From an uncultured Flavobacterium sp. (lineage in GTDB: Bacteria; Bacteroidota; Bacteroidia; Flavobacteriales; Flavobacteriaceae), in the NCBI RefSeq assembly GCF_951805225.1, contig NZ_OX638201.1, forward strand, positions 4,836,001-4,900,000: DNA of 64,000 bases, read 5' to 3'. This document shows positions 33,802-42,800 of the stretch, in pieces (position 1 is the first letter of the stretch; every line of letters starts with the position of its first letter). The notes under the pieces were generated by a model that made no database searches, was not told the DNA's origin, and was given only the letters and a program-made list of their open reading frames with translations. The position numbers were made by a program, and so were the translations under genes.

Positions 33802-33822
33802 TTTGTTTTTGTTTCCTTCGGT

Positions 33823-34366
33823 GTTTCAGGTTTCAAGTTTCAGGTTGCCTGTTGTGACTTAATTCCTTTGAATCCGTATTGTTTCAGTTTCAGGTTTTCT
33901 ACTGAAACTTATTTCCTTTGAAATCTTTTTTATTGAGATAAGTAATAAAGTTTTTTATTTTACCACTTAAATTTCCGTAATCTGTTTTTAAAGCTTCAAA
34001 TTTTTGCTCCGAAATATATTCAAAATCAAAAACTCTATAAAGCTGAGATCTTGTTTCTCCTGCAGAACCTTTTGCTATTGATAGAAATTGTCGAAACTCT
34101 AAATTCCCATCTCTTTCAAATCCTTCAGCAATATTATCCATCACTGAGCCAGAAGAAGCTTTTATTTGATTTTTAAATCTGAGATCTGATCTTAACTCTG
34201 TATGAACTGCGATAAGATGAACTTCTTTCGCTAATCGTCGAGCTTCTTTCCAAATTTCTAAATCCTCAAATCTGTTAATTGTTGCCATATTTCTGTTTTT
34301 TAATGCTTAAGTTTAAACCTACAAATGTAGCTCAACTTGAAACTAAAAAAACATGAAACTTGAAAC
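33823..34366. repeat. Inverted-repeat-flanked segment carrying the four-helix-bundle gene
   Basis: GTTTCAAGTTTCAGGTT (33830-33846) and AACATGAAACTTGAAAC (34350-34366) are reverse complements with one mismatch. The left flank also holds a degenerate copy of the 4HB 3' end (CTTAATTCCTTTGAATCC at about 33859 versus CTTATTTCCTTTGAAATC at 33907). This suggests an inserted repeat cassette in the suf operon. Confidence 0.45.
33899..34288 (-). CDS. Four-helix-bundle protein (23S rRNA intervening-sequence protein family)
   Basis: A 129-aa protein with the family hallmarks: FEDLEIWKEARRLAKEVH at the N-terminus, DNIAEGFERDGNLEFRQFLS (the IAEGF block), AGETRSQLYRVFDFEYIS, and a last helix LSGKIKNFITYLNK. 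Members occur inside 23S rRNA intervening sequences and as scattered single genes in Bacteroidota; their function is unknown. Its insertion between sufC and sufD, with flanking inverted repeats, suggests a mobile or parasitic origin. Confidence 0.92.
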   Translation of the reverse strand: MATINRFEDLEIWKEARRLAKEVHLIAVHTELRSDLRFKNQIKASSGSVMDNIAEGFERDGNLEFRQFLSIAKGSAGETRSQLYRVFDFEYISEQKFEALKTDYGNLSGKIKNFITYLNKKDFKGNKFQ

Positions 34367-34370
34367 AAAT

Positions 34371-35117
34371 TTAATTCTCTGCTTTAATCCAGTCGTATCC
34401 TTTTTCTTCCAATTCGTAAGCCAATTCTTTTCCGCCTGATTTTACGATTCTTCCGTTGTAAAGAACGTGAACGAAATCCGGAACGATATAATCTAACAAA
34501 CGTTGGTAGTGTGTGATTACGATAATTGCGTTTTTCTCACTTTTCAATTTGTTAACTCCATTAGCAACAATTCTTAAAGCATCGATATCAAGACCAGAAT
34601 CGGTTTCGTCAAGAATAGCTAATTTTGGCTCTAACATTGCCATTTGAAAGATTTCGTTTCTTTTTTTCTCTCCTCCGGAAAAACCTTCGTTTAAAGAACG
34701 AGATAAAAATTTACGATCGATTTCTAATAATTCAGATTTCTCACGAATTACTTTTAGCATTTCGTTAGCCGGCATTTCGGCTTGACCATTTGCTTTACGA
34801 GTTTCGTTGATTGCAGTTTTCATGAAGTTTGTAACACTTACTCCAGGAATTTCTACAGGATATTGAAACGAAAGGAAAACTCCTTTGTGTGCTCTTTCTT
34901 CTGGAGCAAGATCAGCAAGATCTTCTCCGTCAAGGAAAACTTCTCCGTCAGTAACTTCGTAGTTTTCGTTTCCGGCAATTACAGCCGAAAGGGTACTTTT
35001 TCCAGAACCGTTTGGTCCCATGATAGCGTGTACTTCGCCAGCTTTAACTTCTATATTAATTCCTTTAAGGATTTCTTTATCACCAATTGAGGCGTGAAGG
35101 TTTTTTATTGATAACAT
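34371..35117 (-). CDS. sufC: SufC, Fe-S assembly ATPase
   Basis: A 248-aa ABC-type ATPase with Walker A MGPNGSGKST, the SufC-type signature FSGGEKKRNE, Walker B LAILDETDSGLD and the switch His in VITHYQRLLDYI. It powers conformational changes in the SufBCD scaffold. The usual SufC residues DSGLD and EKKRNEI are intact. It lies in the sufB operon between the flavodoxin-like gene and the 4HB cassette. Confidence 0.98.
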   Translation of the reverse strand: MLSIKNLHASIGDKEILKGINIEVKAGEVHAIMGPNGSGKSTLSAVIAGNENYEVTDGEVFLDGEDLADLAPEERAHKGVFLSFQYPVEIPGVSVTNFMKTAINETRKANGQAEMPANEMLKVIREKSELLEIDRKFLSRSLNEGFSGGEKKRNEIFQMAMLEPKLAILDETDSGLDIDALRIVANGVNKLKSEKNAIIVITHYQRLLDYIVPDFVHVLYNGRIVKSGGKELAYELEEKGYDWIKAEN

Positions 35118-35130
35118 TGTTTTTTTTATT

Positions 35131-35619
35131 TTATATAAATGTCAATTCTATTTTTGTTGTTTGGTTTAGGATGTCTGCATTAAAATGTGCGTGTCCTAAA
35201 TATTCCATGCCTAAATAATCGGCTGATTTTTTGAAAGGGATGTAAAAACTTTCTTCAATTTCATTGTCGTGTGAATTTGATATCACGCCAATTTTCTTTC
35301 CTCTAAGTTTTCTTCCGGTTTCTTTTTCAATTCGGATTAAATCCGAAAAACGATCAAAGAAAACCTTCATAATTCCACTCATATTATACCAATAAATTGG
35401 TGTTGCAAAAATTAAGGTGTCGTACTGTTCGAGTATTCTTCTTATTAAAGGAAGAAAATCATCCTCTTTGTTTTTGCTTTCGTAATCATAATAAGAAATA
35501 CTATAATCACTTAAGTCAATTACATCGATTCCGGTATCTTTAGAAATTTCATCAACAATTCGGGTTGTGTTTCCGTTTTTTCTGGATGAACCTAAAATGA
35601 TTACTTTTTTACCTTCCAT
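35131..35619 (-). CDS. Flavodoxin-like NAD(P)H-dependent oxidoreductase between sufB and sufC
   Basis: A 162-aa protein of the NADPH-dependent FMN reductase / iron-sulfur flavoprotein fold. It has the phosphate-binding loop LGSSRKNGNTTRIVDEIS, the flavin-facing ATPIYWYNMSGIMKVFFDRF and GKKIGVISNSHDNE. It lacks the ISF 4Fe-4S Cys motif, so it likely binds only FMN. Position inside suf (7 bp after sufB, 13 bp before sufC) hints at supplying electrons for cluster assembly, but this is inference. Confidence 0.85.
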   Translation of the reverse strand: MEGKKVIILGSSRKNGNTTRIVDEISKDTGIDVIDLSDYSISYYDYESKNKEDDFLPLIRRILEQYDTLIFATPIYWYNMSGIMKVFFDRFSDLIRIEKETGRKLRGKKIGVISNSHDNEIEESFYIPFKKSADYLGMEYLGHAHFNADILNQTTKIELTFI

Positions 35620-35626
35620 TTTGCAA

Positions 35627-37075
35627 TTAACCTACAGATCCTTCTAAAGAAATCTCTAATAATTTTTGAGCTTCAACAGCAAATTCCATTGGTAATTTGT
35701 TCAATACATCTTTACTGAAACCATTTACAATTAAGGCAATCGCTTTTTCAGTCGGAATACCTCTTTGGTTACAATAAAAAACCTGATCTTCTCCAATTTT
35801 ACTTGTAGTTGCTTCGTGCTCTATTTTAGCCGATGGATTTTTACTTTCGATATAAGGGAAAGTATGCGCTCCACAATTGTTTCCCATTAAAAGAGAATCA
35901 CATTGTGAAAAGTTACGAGCATTTTCAGCTCTTGGGCTAATTTGCACTAATCCACGGTAACTGTTTTGTGATTTACCAGCTGAGATACCTTTAGAAATAA
36001 TAGTCGATTTAGTATTTTTACCTAAATGGATCATTTTAGTTCCCGTATCTGCTTGTTGATAATTATTGGTAACGGCGATTGAATAAAATTCTCCTACCGA
36101 ATTATCTCCTTTTAATACACAAGAAGGATATTTCCAGGTTACAGCAGAACCAGTTTCTACTTGTGTCCAAGAAATTTTTGCGTTTGTTTCGCATAAACCT
36201 CTTTTAGTTACGAAGTTATAAACTCCACCTTTTCCTTCTTTGTTTCCTGGGAACCAGTTTTGAACGGTAGAATATTTAATTTCGGCGTCATCCATAGCAA
36301 TTAATTCAACTACAGCAGCGTGCAATTGATTTTCGTCACGACTTGGTGCAGTACAACCTTCAAGGTATGAAACGTAACTTCCTTCATCAGCAATAACAAG
36401 AGTTCTCTCGAATTGTCCTGTTCCTGCCTGATTGATTCTGAAATAAGTTGAAAGTTCCATTGGGCAACGAACGCCTTTTGGAATATAACAGAAACTTCCG
36501 TCAGAGAAAACTGCTGAGTTTAATGCTGCATAGAAGTTGTCTTTTTGAGGTACAACAGTTCCTAAATATTTACGAACTAATTCCGGATGTTCTTTTATAG
36601 CTTCTGAAATTGGACAGAAAATAATTCCTTTTTCAGCCAAAGTTTTCTTGAAAGTAGTAGCTACAGAAACAGAATCGACAACAATATCCATAGCGACATT
36701 GTTCATCATTTTTTGTTCATCGACAGAGATTCCTAACTTTTTGTACATTTCAAGAAGTTCCGGATCTACATCATCTAGAGTTTTGTTTGGATCTACTTGT
36801 TTTGGAGCAGAATAGTATGATATTGCCTGAAAGTCAGGTTTCTCATAATGAACGTTTGCCCATTCCGGTTCGATCATTTCTTTCCATGCACGAAAAGCCT
36901 CGATACGCCAATCGGTCATCCATTGTGGTTCTTCTTTTTTAAGAGAAATAGCTCTTACGATATCTTCGTTTAAGCCAATAGGAAATGTATCTGATTCAAT
37001 ATCAGTGTAAAATCCGTATTCGTATTCTTTAGTTTCGAGTTCGATTTTTAAATCGTCTTCAGTGTATTTTGACAT
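35627..37075 (-). CDS. sufB: SufB, Fe-S cluster scaffold subunit
   Basis: A 482-aa SufB. It has EPQWMTDWRIEAFRAW, the beta-helix core FCYIPKGVRCPMELSTYFRI then LEGCTAPSRDENQLHAAVVE, and the C-terminal ARNFSQCDSLLMGNNCGAHT with conserved Cys residues. The closing YCNQRGIPTEKAIALIVNGF block shared with SufD is also present. It is the main site of cluster assembly. It follows sufA by about 80 bp. Confidence 0.98.
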   Translation of the reverse strand: MSKYTEDDLKIELETKEYEYGFYTDIESDTFPIGLNEDIVRAISLKKEEPQWMTDWRIEAFRAWKEMIEPEWANVHYEKPDFQAISYYSAPKQVDPNKTLDDVDPELLEMYKKLGISVDEQKMMNNVAMDIVVDSVSVATTFKKTLAEKGIIFCPISEAIKEHPELVRKYLGTVVPQKDNFYAALNSAVFSDGSFCYIPKGVRCPMELSTYFRINQAGTGQFERTLVIADEGSYVSYLEGCTAPSRDENQLHAAVVELIAMDDAEIKYSTVQNWFPGNKEGKGGVYNFVTKRGLCETNAKISWTQVETGSAVTWKYPSCVLKGDNSVGEFYSIAVTNNYQQADTGTKMIHLGKNTKSTIISKGISAGKSQNSYRGLVQISPRAENARNFSQCDSLLMGNNCGAHTFPYIESKNPSAKIEHEATTSKIGEDQVFYCNQRGIPTEKAIALIVNGFSKDVLNKLPMEFAVEAQKLLEISLEGSVG

Positions 37076-37153
37076 TTTTTAGTTTTTTAAAACGCTTAAA
37101 AAATAGAATTCCTTAAGCGTTTAAATTTTTGCTTTCGTTAAATTCTTTTTAAT

Positions 37154-37483
37154 TTATAGCGAAAAAGATTCTCCGCAACCACAAGTTCTGCTGGCATTTG
37201 GATTATTAAATACAAAACCTTTTCCGTTTAATCCACCAGAGAATTCCAGAATTGTTCCGGCTAAATATAGGAATGATTTTTTTTCAACTGCAATTGTTAT
37301 GTCGTTGTCTACGAATATTTTATCGTCGTCGCCTTTGGTTTTGTCAAATTTTAAGTCATAAGACAAACCAGAGCATCCGCCACTTTTCACGCCTACTCTT
37401 ACGTAGTCGCTAGCAGCATCAAAACCATCGTCTTTCATTAAATCGATGATTTTCTTTTTAGCTGTATCAGAAACTTTTATCAT
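37154..37483 (-). CDS. sufA: A-type Fe-S carrier protein (SufA/IscA/HesB family)
   Basis: A 109-aa HesB-like protein with the three conserved cysteines in the usual places: GGCSGLSYDLKF and the terminal CGCGESF. It also has the AKKKIIDLM start and a hydrophobic strand, AVEKKSFLYLAGTILEFS. It carries nascent clusters to target proteins. It is the first gene of the suf locus; the gene name could also be erpA- or iscA-like. Confidence 0.93.
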   Translation of the reverse strand: MIKVSDTAKKKIIDLMKDDGFDAASDYVRVGVKSGGCSGLSYDLKFDKTKGDDDKIFVDNDITIAVEKKSFLYLAGTILEFSGGLNGKGFVFNNPNASRTCGCGESFSL

Positions 37484-37588
37484 TGTTTATGGTATTTGTT
37501 TTTATTTTCAACCGAATTTTCTTTAAAATCGTAATTTTAATATTACAATTTAAAACGCTGTAACTCAATGTTGAAATGAAATTATCTG

Positions 37589-37596
37589 CAAAGATA
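37589..37596 (-). promoter_or_regulatory. -7 promoter box of the suf operon
   Basis: TATCTTTG on the minus strand matches TAnnTTTG, about 105 bp upstream of the sufA ATG. That leaves a long 5' UTR in which no known riboswitch fold was recognised. Confidence 0.45.
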
Positions 37597-37760
37597 CGAC
37601 TTAAAAACCTTTTTCCATAACGGTTCACATTATTATAACAAATGTTAAAATAGATAGAACTTATTTTGATGTATTATCAAGAGAAATAAGATTTGAATGT
37701 TTAATGCTTAACGAAAAAGGGTTTCTTTTTTCTAAAGTTAAAAAACCGTATTTATACCTG

Positions 37761-37789
37761 TTTGTGCTGACAAATTATTGGTATTTTTG
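37761..37789 (+). promoter_or_regulatory. Promoter of the coiled-coil membrane protein gene
   Basis: TTTG (37761-37764), a 17-bp spacer and TATTTTTG (37782-37789) match the Bacteroidota TTG/TAnnTTTG pattern, 19 bp upstream of the ATG. Confidence 0.6.
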
Positions 37790-37808
37790 CAAAAAATTGT
37801 GAGTAATT

Positions 37809-38735
37809 ATGAAAAAACAGTACAAAGATAAGTGGTTAAAAGCACTTTTAGCGGTGTTTTTTGTTTTTGGAATAGGTGCTACAGTCTTTATTTTTAGTAA
37901 AGAGTCAAATGAAATTGTTGAGAAAAGTAAAGAAGGATCAAGTAGTTCCGGAAATTTAAAATTAAGTCAGGAAGATCTTGCGCAAAAGAATATTTTGGAT
38001 TCTTTAACGAATTTAAAGTTGGCTTATGATCAGGCTATACTTGAGAAAACGGAATTATCGCAACAATTAGAAATCGAAAGAAAGAACATTGAAAATTTGA
38101 TGGAAATCATTAAAGTTTCTAAAAATCCTTCGGTTGAACAAATACATATTTATAGAAAACAACTTTCAGATATGAACACTGCATTAGTATCGAAAGGAAT
38201 AGAAGTTAAAAATTTAAAATCTCAGAATAAAAGTTTATTAACTGAAATTGAAAGCCAGAATGTTGTCATGTACCAACAAAAAGCTGAAAATGACACTTTG
38301 ATTTCCAAACAAAAAAAATTAGAATCAACGTTAAAAGATGCTTCGAGATTATCCTTAAATACCTTTAAAGTGATTGCGCTTCGCGAAAAAAAATCTGGTA
38401 AAGAACTGGAAACTGATAAAGCAAAAAGTGCAAAGAAGTTAAAAGTTAGTTTTTCGATCAATGGAAATTCTGTTGCTAAAACAGGAAAAAGAGTATTTTA
38501 TATTCAGGTTCTGGATCAAAATAATACTGTTTTGGGCGAGAATAAACTAATAGAATTCGGCAATGATAAAGCGTTAGTTTATAGTTTTATTGTCTCAGTA
38601 GATTTTCAGGGAAAACCAGCAAATGTGTATGGAATTTTAGATTCTGGAGATGATCATTTTGTTAAAGGAACCTATTTTGTCAACTTCTTCGACAAACAAG
38701 AAATCATGGGAAGCGCTTCAATTACTTTGGAATAA
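37809..38735 (+). CDS. Membrane-anchored coiled-coil protein of unknown function
   Basis: A 308-aa protein. It has a short basic N-terminus, one membrane helix (LKALLAVFFVFGIGATVFIF, about residues 11-30) and a long Lys/Glu/Ser/Gln-rich coiled coil (about residues 50-200). A C-terminal beta domain contains KLKVSFSINGNSVAKTGKR then VFYIQVLDQNNTVLGEN and closes MGSASITLE. The likely topology is inner-membrane anchor with a periplasmic rod and cap. I recognise the layout from conserved hypothetical proteins of Flavobacteriia but no named family. It is monocistronic, with a good promoter match. Confidence 0.7.
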   Translation: MKKQYKDKWLKALLAVFFVFGIGATVFIFSKESNEIVEKSKEGSSSSGNLKLSQEDLAQKNILDSLTNLKLAYDQAILEKTELSQQLEIERKNIENLMEIIKVSKNPSVEQIHIYRKQLSDMNTALVSKGIEVKNLKSQNKSLLTEIESQNVVMYQQKAENDTLISKQKKLESTLKDASRLSLNTFKVIALREKKSGKELETDKAKSAKKLKVSFSINGNSVAKTGKRVFYIQVLDQNNTVLGENKLIEFGNDKALVYSFIVSVDFQGKPANVYGILDSGDDHFVKGTYFVNFFDKQEIMGSASITLE

Positions 38736-38744
38736 AAATTTTTA

Positions 38745-38850
38745 GCCCGCGGATTTCTGCTGATTTAACAGGTTTTCGCTGTGTTTTATTTATATCAAGG
38801 CGTAAAAAATAATATGTGTAAATCTGCTAAATCCGTAAAATCTGTGGGCA
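38745..38850. repeat. Inverted intergenic repeat (CCGCGGATTT / AAATCTGTGGGC family)
   Basis: GCCCGCGGATTTCTGCTGAT near the left end pairs imperfectly with AAATCTGCTAAATCCG and AAATCTGTGGGC near the right. It is related to elements at 17306 and 55939-56193. Confidence 0.5.
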
Positions 38851-38921
38851 ATTTAACAACTAGAGTTAGTTTAAGGAGATTGGATTTCCTAGCTTTGTTT
38901 TCTTATTAGAAAATTACGCTT

Positions 38922-39779
38922 ATGAAACTTTACCCTATAGAATCCGGAAATTTTAAGTTAGACGGAGGCGCAATGTTTGGTGTTGTGCCCAAAACAATCT
39001 GGAATAAAACCAATCCTGCCGATGCTAATAATTTAATTGATATTGCAGCTCGTTGTTTACTTATTGAAGACGGAAATCGGCTGATTTTGATTGATACCGG
39101 AATGGGTGACAAACAATCTGAGAAGTTTTTTGGTTATTATTCGCTTTGGGGATCGCATTCTATAGACAAATCATTGGCTAAATATGGTTTTCACCGACAT
39201 GATATTACAGACGTTTTTATGACGCATCTTCATTTTGATCATTGTGGAGGAAGTGTACAATGGAATTCAGCTAAAACAGGATACGAACCGGCCTTTAAGA
39301 ATGCTAAATATTGGAGTAACGAGAATCATTGGGAATGGGCGACAAAACCAAACGCTCGTGAAAAAGCTTCATTTTTGTCCGAAAATATTTTGCCAATGCA
39401 GGAAAGCGGACAATTGAATTTTATAAAACGTCCTGAAGCTGATTTTGGCTTTTCTGAAGAAATGAATTTTGGAATTTATTATGTTGACGGACATACCGAA
39501 AAGCAAATGATTCCGCATATTAAATATCAGGATAAAACCATCGTTTTTTGTGCCGATTTATTGGCGACAGCAGGACATATTCCGTTGCCGTATGTTATGG
39601 GTTACGATACAAGACCTTTATTGACAATGCCGGAAAAATCTAAATTCTTGAACGCAGCGGCGGATAATAATTATTATTTGTTCTTAGAACATGACGCACA
39701 CAATCAAATTATAACAGTTGAACATACAGAGAAAGGTGTTCGATTGAAAGAAGTATTTACTTGCGAAGAGATTCTTTAA
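38922..39779 (+). CDS. Metallo-beta-lactamase-fold hydrolase
   Basis: A 285-aa protein with the zinc motif HLHFDHCGG and the preceding LILIDTGMGDK strand. Further metal ligands lie in VDGHTEKQMIP, IVFCADLLATAGHIP and the late FLEHDAHN. It belongs to the AHL-lactonase/YtnP-like subgroup, so lactonase or related ester hydrolysis is possible; the substrate cannot be read from sequence. No signal peptide, so it is cytoplasmic. It converges on the giant LRR gene across a terminator. Confidence 0.9.
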   Translation: MKLYPIESGNFKLDGGAMFGVVPKTIWNKTNPADANNLIDIAARCLLIEDGNRLILIDTGMGDKQSEKFFGYYSLWGSHSIDKSLAKYGFHRHDITDVFMTHLHFDHCGGSVQWNSAKTGYEPAFKNAKYWSNENHWEWATKPNAREKASFLSENILPMQESGQLNFIKRPEADFGFSEEMNFGIYYVDGHTEKQMIPHIKYQDKTIVFCADLLATAGHIPLPYVMGYDTRPLLTMPEKSKFLNAAADNNYYLFLEHDAHNQIITVEHTEKGVRLKEVFTCEEIL

Positions 39780-39796
39780 AAAGAACTTTAAATCAT

Positions 39797-39833
39797 AAAA
39801 AAATCCCATTTGCCGAGGCGAATGGGATTTTTT
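39797..39833. terminator. Bidirectional terminator, twin of 46716-46751
   Basis: ATCCCATTTGCC pairs with GGCGAATGGGAT (one G-T), loop GA, flanked by A7 and T6. The sequence through the following AGTTTTAAC is nearly the same as the terminator behind the FN3-like lipoprotein gene. Confidence 0.85.
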
Positions 39834-39851
39834 AGTTTTAACTAATTGTAA

Positions 39852-42800
39852 TTATTCTACAATCACTTTTTTGGCAGAAGCCGCATCCTGATTGATTAAG
39901 TATACGTAATAAACTCCTCTTGGAAGTCCTGATAAATCGATTGTATTACTTGTATTTGCTGAATCTAAAGTAAAGGATCTTACAAGCTGACCTAAAGTAT
40001 TATAAACAGTAGCTTTTTCTAAAGTTACATTACTAATGGTTACTTCTCCTTTTGTTGGATTAGGGAACATCACTACTTTTTCAAAAACAGAATCTTCAAT
40101 GCCTAAATTTTTACAAGTTGTAGAATAGGTTGCTGAAGTTTCTTTAATTCCAGACCATTTTGAATTCGAAAATTCTACATTGTCAACCTGAATACAAGAA
40201 AGTGTCTTAATTTGCAAAAAGCTTGTATAATTCATAGGATCAACCATTTTTTTCCCAGTAACAGGTGGTACAATGAAGTTTTCATTATTTCCATTTTGCA
40301 CATTTAAAGTTGTCAACGGATTAAGAACAAGATATACCAAAACTAATTTCTTATTTTGGGATAAATCCAGACTTGTAATATTATTTGAAGCCGCATTTAA
40401 ACGTGTTAATTCTGTATTGTGGCTAAGGTCTAATGAAGTTAAATTGTTACTATAACATTGTAAAATATCTAACTTAAGATTGTTTGAAAGATTTAATGCT
40501 GAGATTTTGTTTAATTCACACAACAAAGTAATTAGATTGGCGTGATTTGATGTATCCAATGTCGTTAAGTTGTTAGATCCGCAAGAAATAATTTCTAATT
40601 CATTGTTTGCAGTCAGATCAAGTACGCTTAATGAATTATAATCAGCCGATAAGTAGTGAAGCTTTTTATTTTGCGATAAATCAATTGTTGAAATTTGATT
40701 TCCTGCAAAACTCAGGTTGAATAATTCTTTGTTTGTGCTAAGATCTAAATTGGTAATCTTATTATAATTTAAATCTAACTTAAGAAGTAAAGTGTTTTGA
40801 CTAACATTGATTGTACTTAAGTTGTTAAGAGAAAGATCTAAATAAGTTAAAGATGTAAAATCTTCGATTCCGGTCGCATCAGAAATATTAGAATTGGAAA
40901 GATCTAAATAGGTAACTTTTTTGATACTAGCACTTAGAACTTTTCCATTCTTGCCGTCTTTGTCAATGTCTAAAGCAATCAGTTTATCTTCAAAATTAGG
41001 ATCCGGAATTGAAGTGTAAGCATTACAATCTACATTATAACTTGCTGTTGCATCTTTAATGCTTGTCCAAGTTGTAGTTGCATAATCAGCATCTTCAACC
41101 TGAATACAAGTTAAATCTGCATTATTACTAAAGTTAGATCCTGAAGAAAAATTGGTTTTATCTCCGTTTTTCAAGTTTAAGCTCAATAGTTTATTATTGT
41201 TGCAATCTAAAGTTGCTAAAAGTTTGTTTTGAGATAAATTCAAATTTGAAATTAAATTCCCTGAACAATCCAGATTTTTCAGATTAGTAAAACCTTCTAT
41301 TCCAGTTAAATCTTTAATAGAACTATTTGAAACGTTTAGCGTAAGCAATGATGAAATACTACTGTTTAAAACAGTTCCGTTTGTACCATCGGTATCGATT
41401 CCTAAATCAATTAATTTGGCTTCAAAAGCAAGGTCTGGAATAACAGTAACTGAAGAACAATCTACAGTCGAAAATCCAGCAGAAGCATCTTTGAAACTTG
41501 TCCAATATGTATTAGAATATAAAGCATTATCTACTAAGATGCACTTTAAAAATGGGTTGTTTTTAAGATTGATAGATGTATTTGTTATCGACTGATTGTT
41601 TCCATTCTTTAAGTTTATACTTGACAATTTGCTATCAGTACAAATTATTGCTGTTAAAGAAGTGTTTTTAGAAAGATCTAAAGTTGTTATTTGATTTGAA
41701 GAACACCATAAAGATCTCAATTTTTGGTTTTTGGTAACGTCGATATCCGTTAATTGATTTGATAAACAAGTAAAGTATTGTAAGTTATTATTATGCGAAA
41801 CATCTATACTTGTAAAATTATTATTGTTGATTGATAAGTTTTCAAGTGCAATATTTTTTGAAACATCTAATGTTGTCAAAGTATTCCAGCTAACATTTAA
41901 ATACGTTAAAGCTAAGTTTTGAGAAACATCAACGCTTGTTAATTTGTTTGACATAACACTTAAACTTGTCAACGAAGCAAAATCCTGAATTCCGGTTAAG
42001 TCTGTAATAAATGATCCATAAAGATCTAACTCAGTTATAGAAGAAATTTTAGAGGTTTCAATTTTTCCGTTCGGAGTTCCTGAATCAATTCCTAAAGCAA
42101 TCAATTTGTTTTCAAAATTTACATCTGGGATCAAAGTATATAAAATACATTCAGTGTTGAAACTTGCCGTTTCATCTTTGAAAAATATACTAGTACTTGC
42201 GTTTGCAAATGATGGATTATCTACTGAAATACAACTTAAAGTTGGGTTTTTAACTAATAAAGCACCTTGGAAATTATTGTTATTTCCGTTTTTTAAGTTT
42301 AATGTTCTTAATTTATTTTCGGAAACATTAATGTAAACCAGTTTTGTGTTTTTAGAAATATCTAAGGTCGTTATTTGATTTTTATTAGCCTGCAAAGTAG
42401 TAAGTTCTGTATTCGCAGTCAGGTTCAAAGCTGTTAGATTATTGCCATGAGTGTATAATTCGATTAGTTTTGAATTCTTAGAAACATTCAAAGAAGACAA
42501 GTTGTTAAACTGACAATTAAGATATTCAAGAGCAGTAAAATCTTCAATACCTGTTAGATCGTTTATTTCGCTTAATTGAACATTTAAATCTGTAACTTTT
42601 GAAATTGATGCAGTTAGAACTTTTCCGTTTTTACCATCAATATCGATTTTCAAATCAATTAATTTTTGTTCAAAATTAGAATCCGGAATTAATGTAAAAG
42701 CATTACAATCTTCTGTAAAATAAGAAGTCTTGTCTAATTTTCCATTCCAATTATCATTAGAATAAATAGCATTATCAACCTGAATACAGCTTAAAGCCGG

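Noticed and set aside
38922..39779. Metallo-beta-lactamase resistance gene or confirmed quorum-quenching lactonase
   Set aside because: The HxHxDH fold is shared by many hydrolases; sequence alone gives no substrate.
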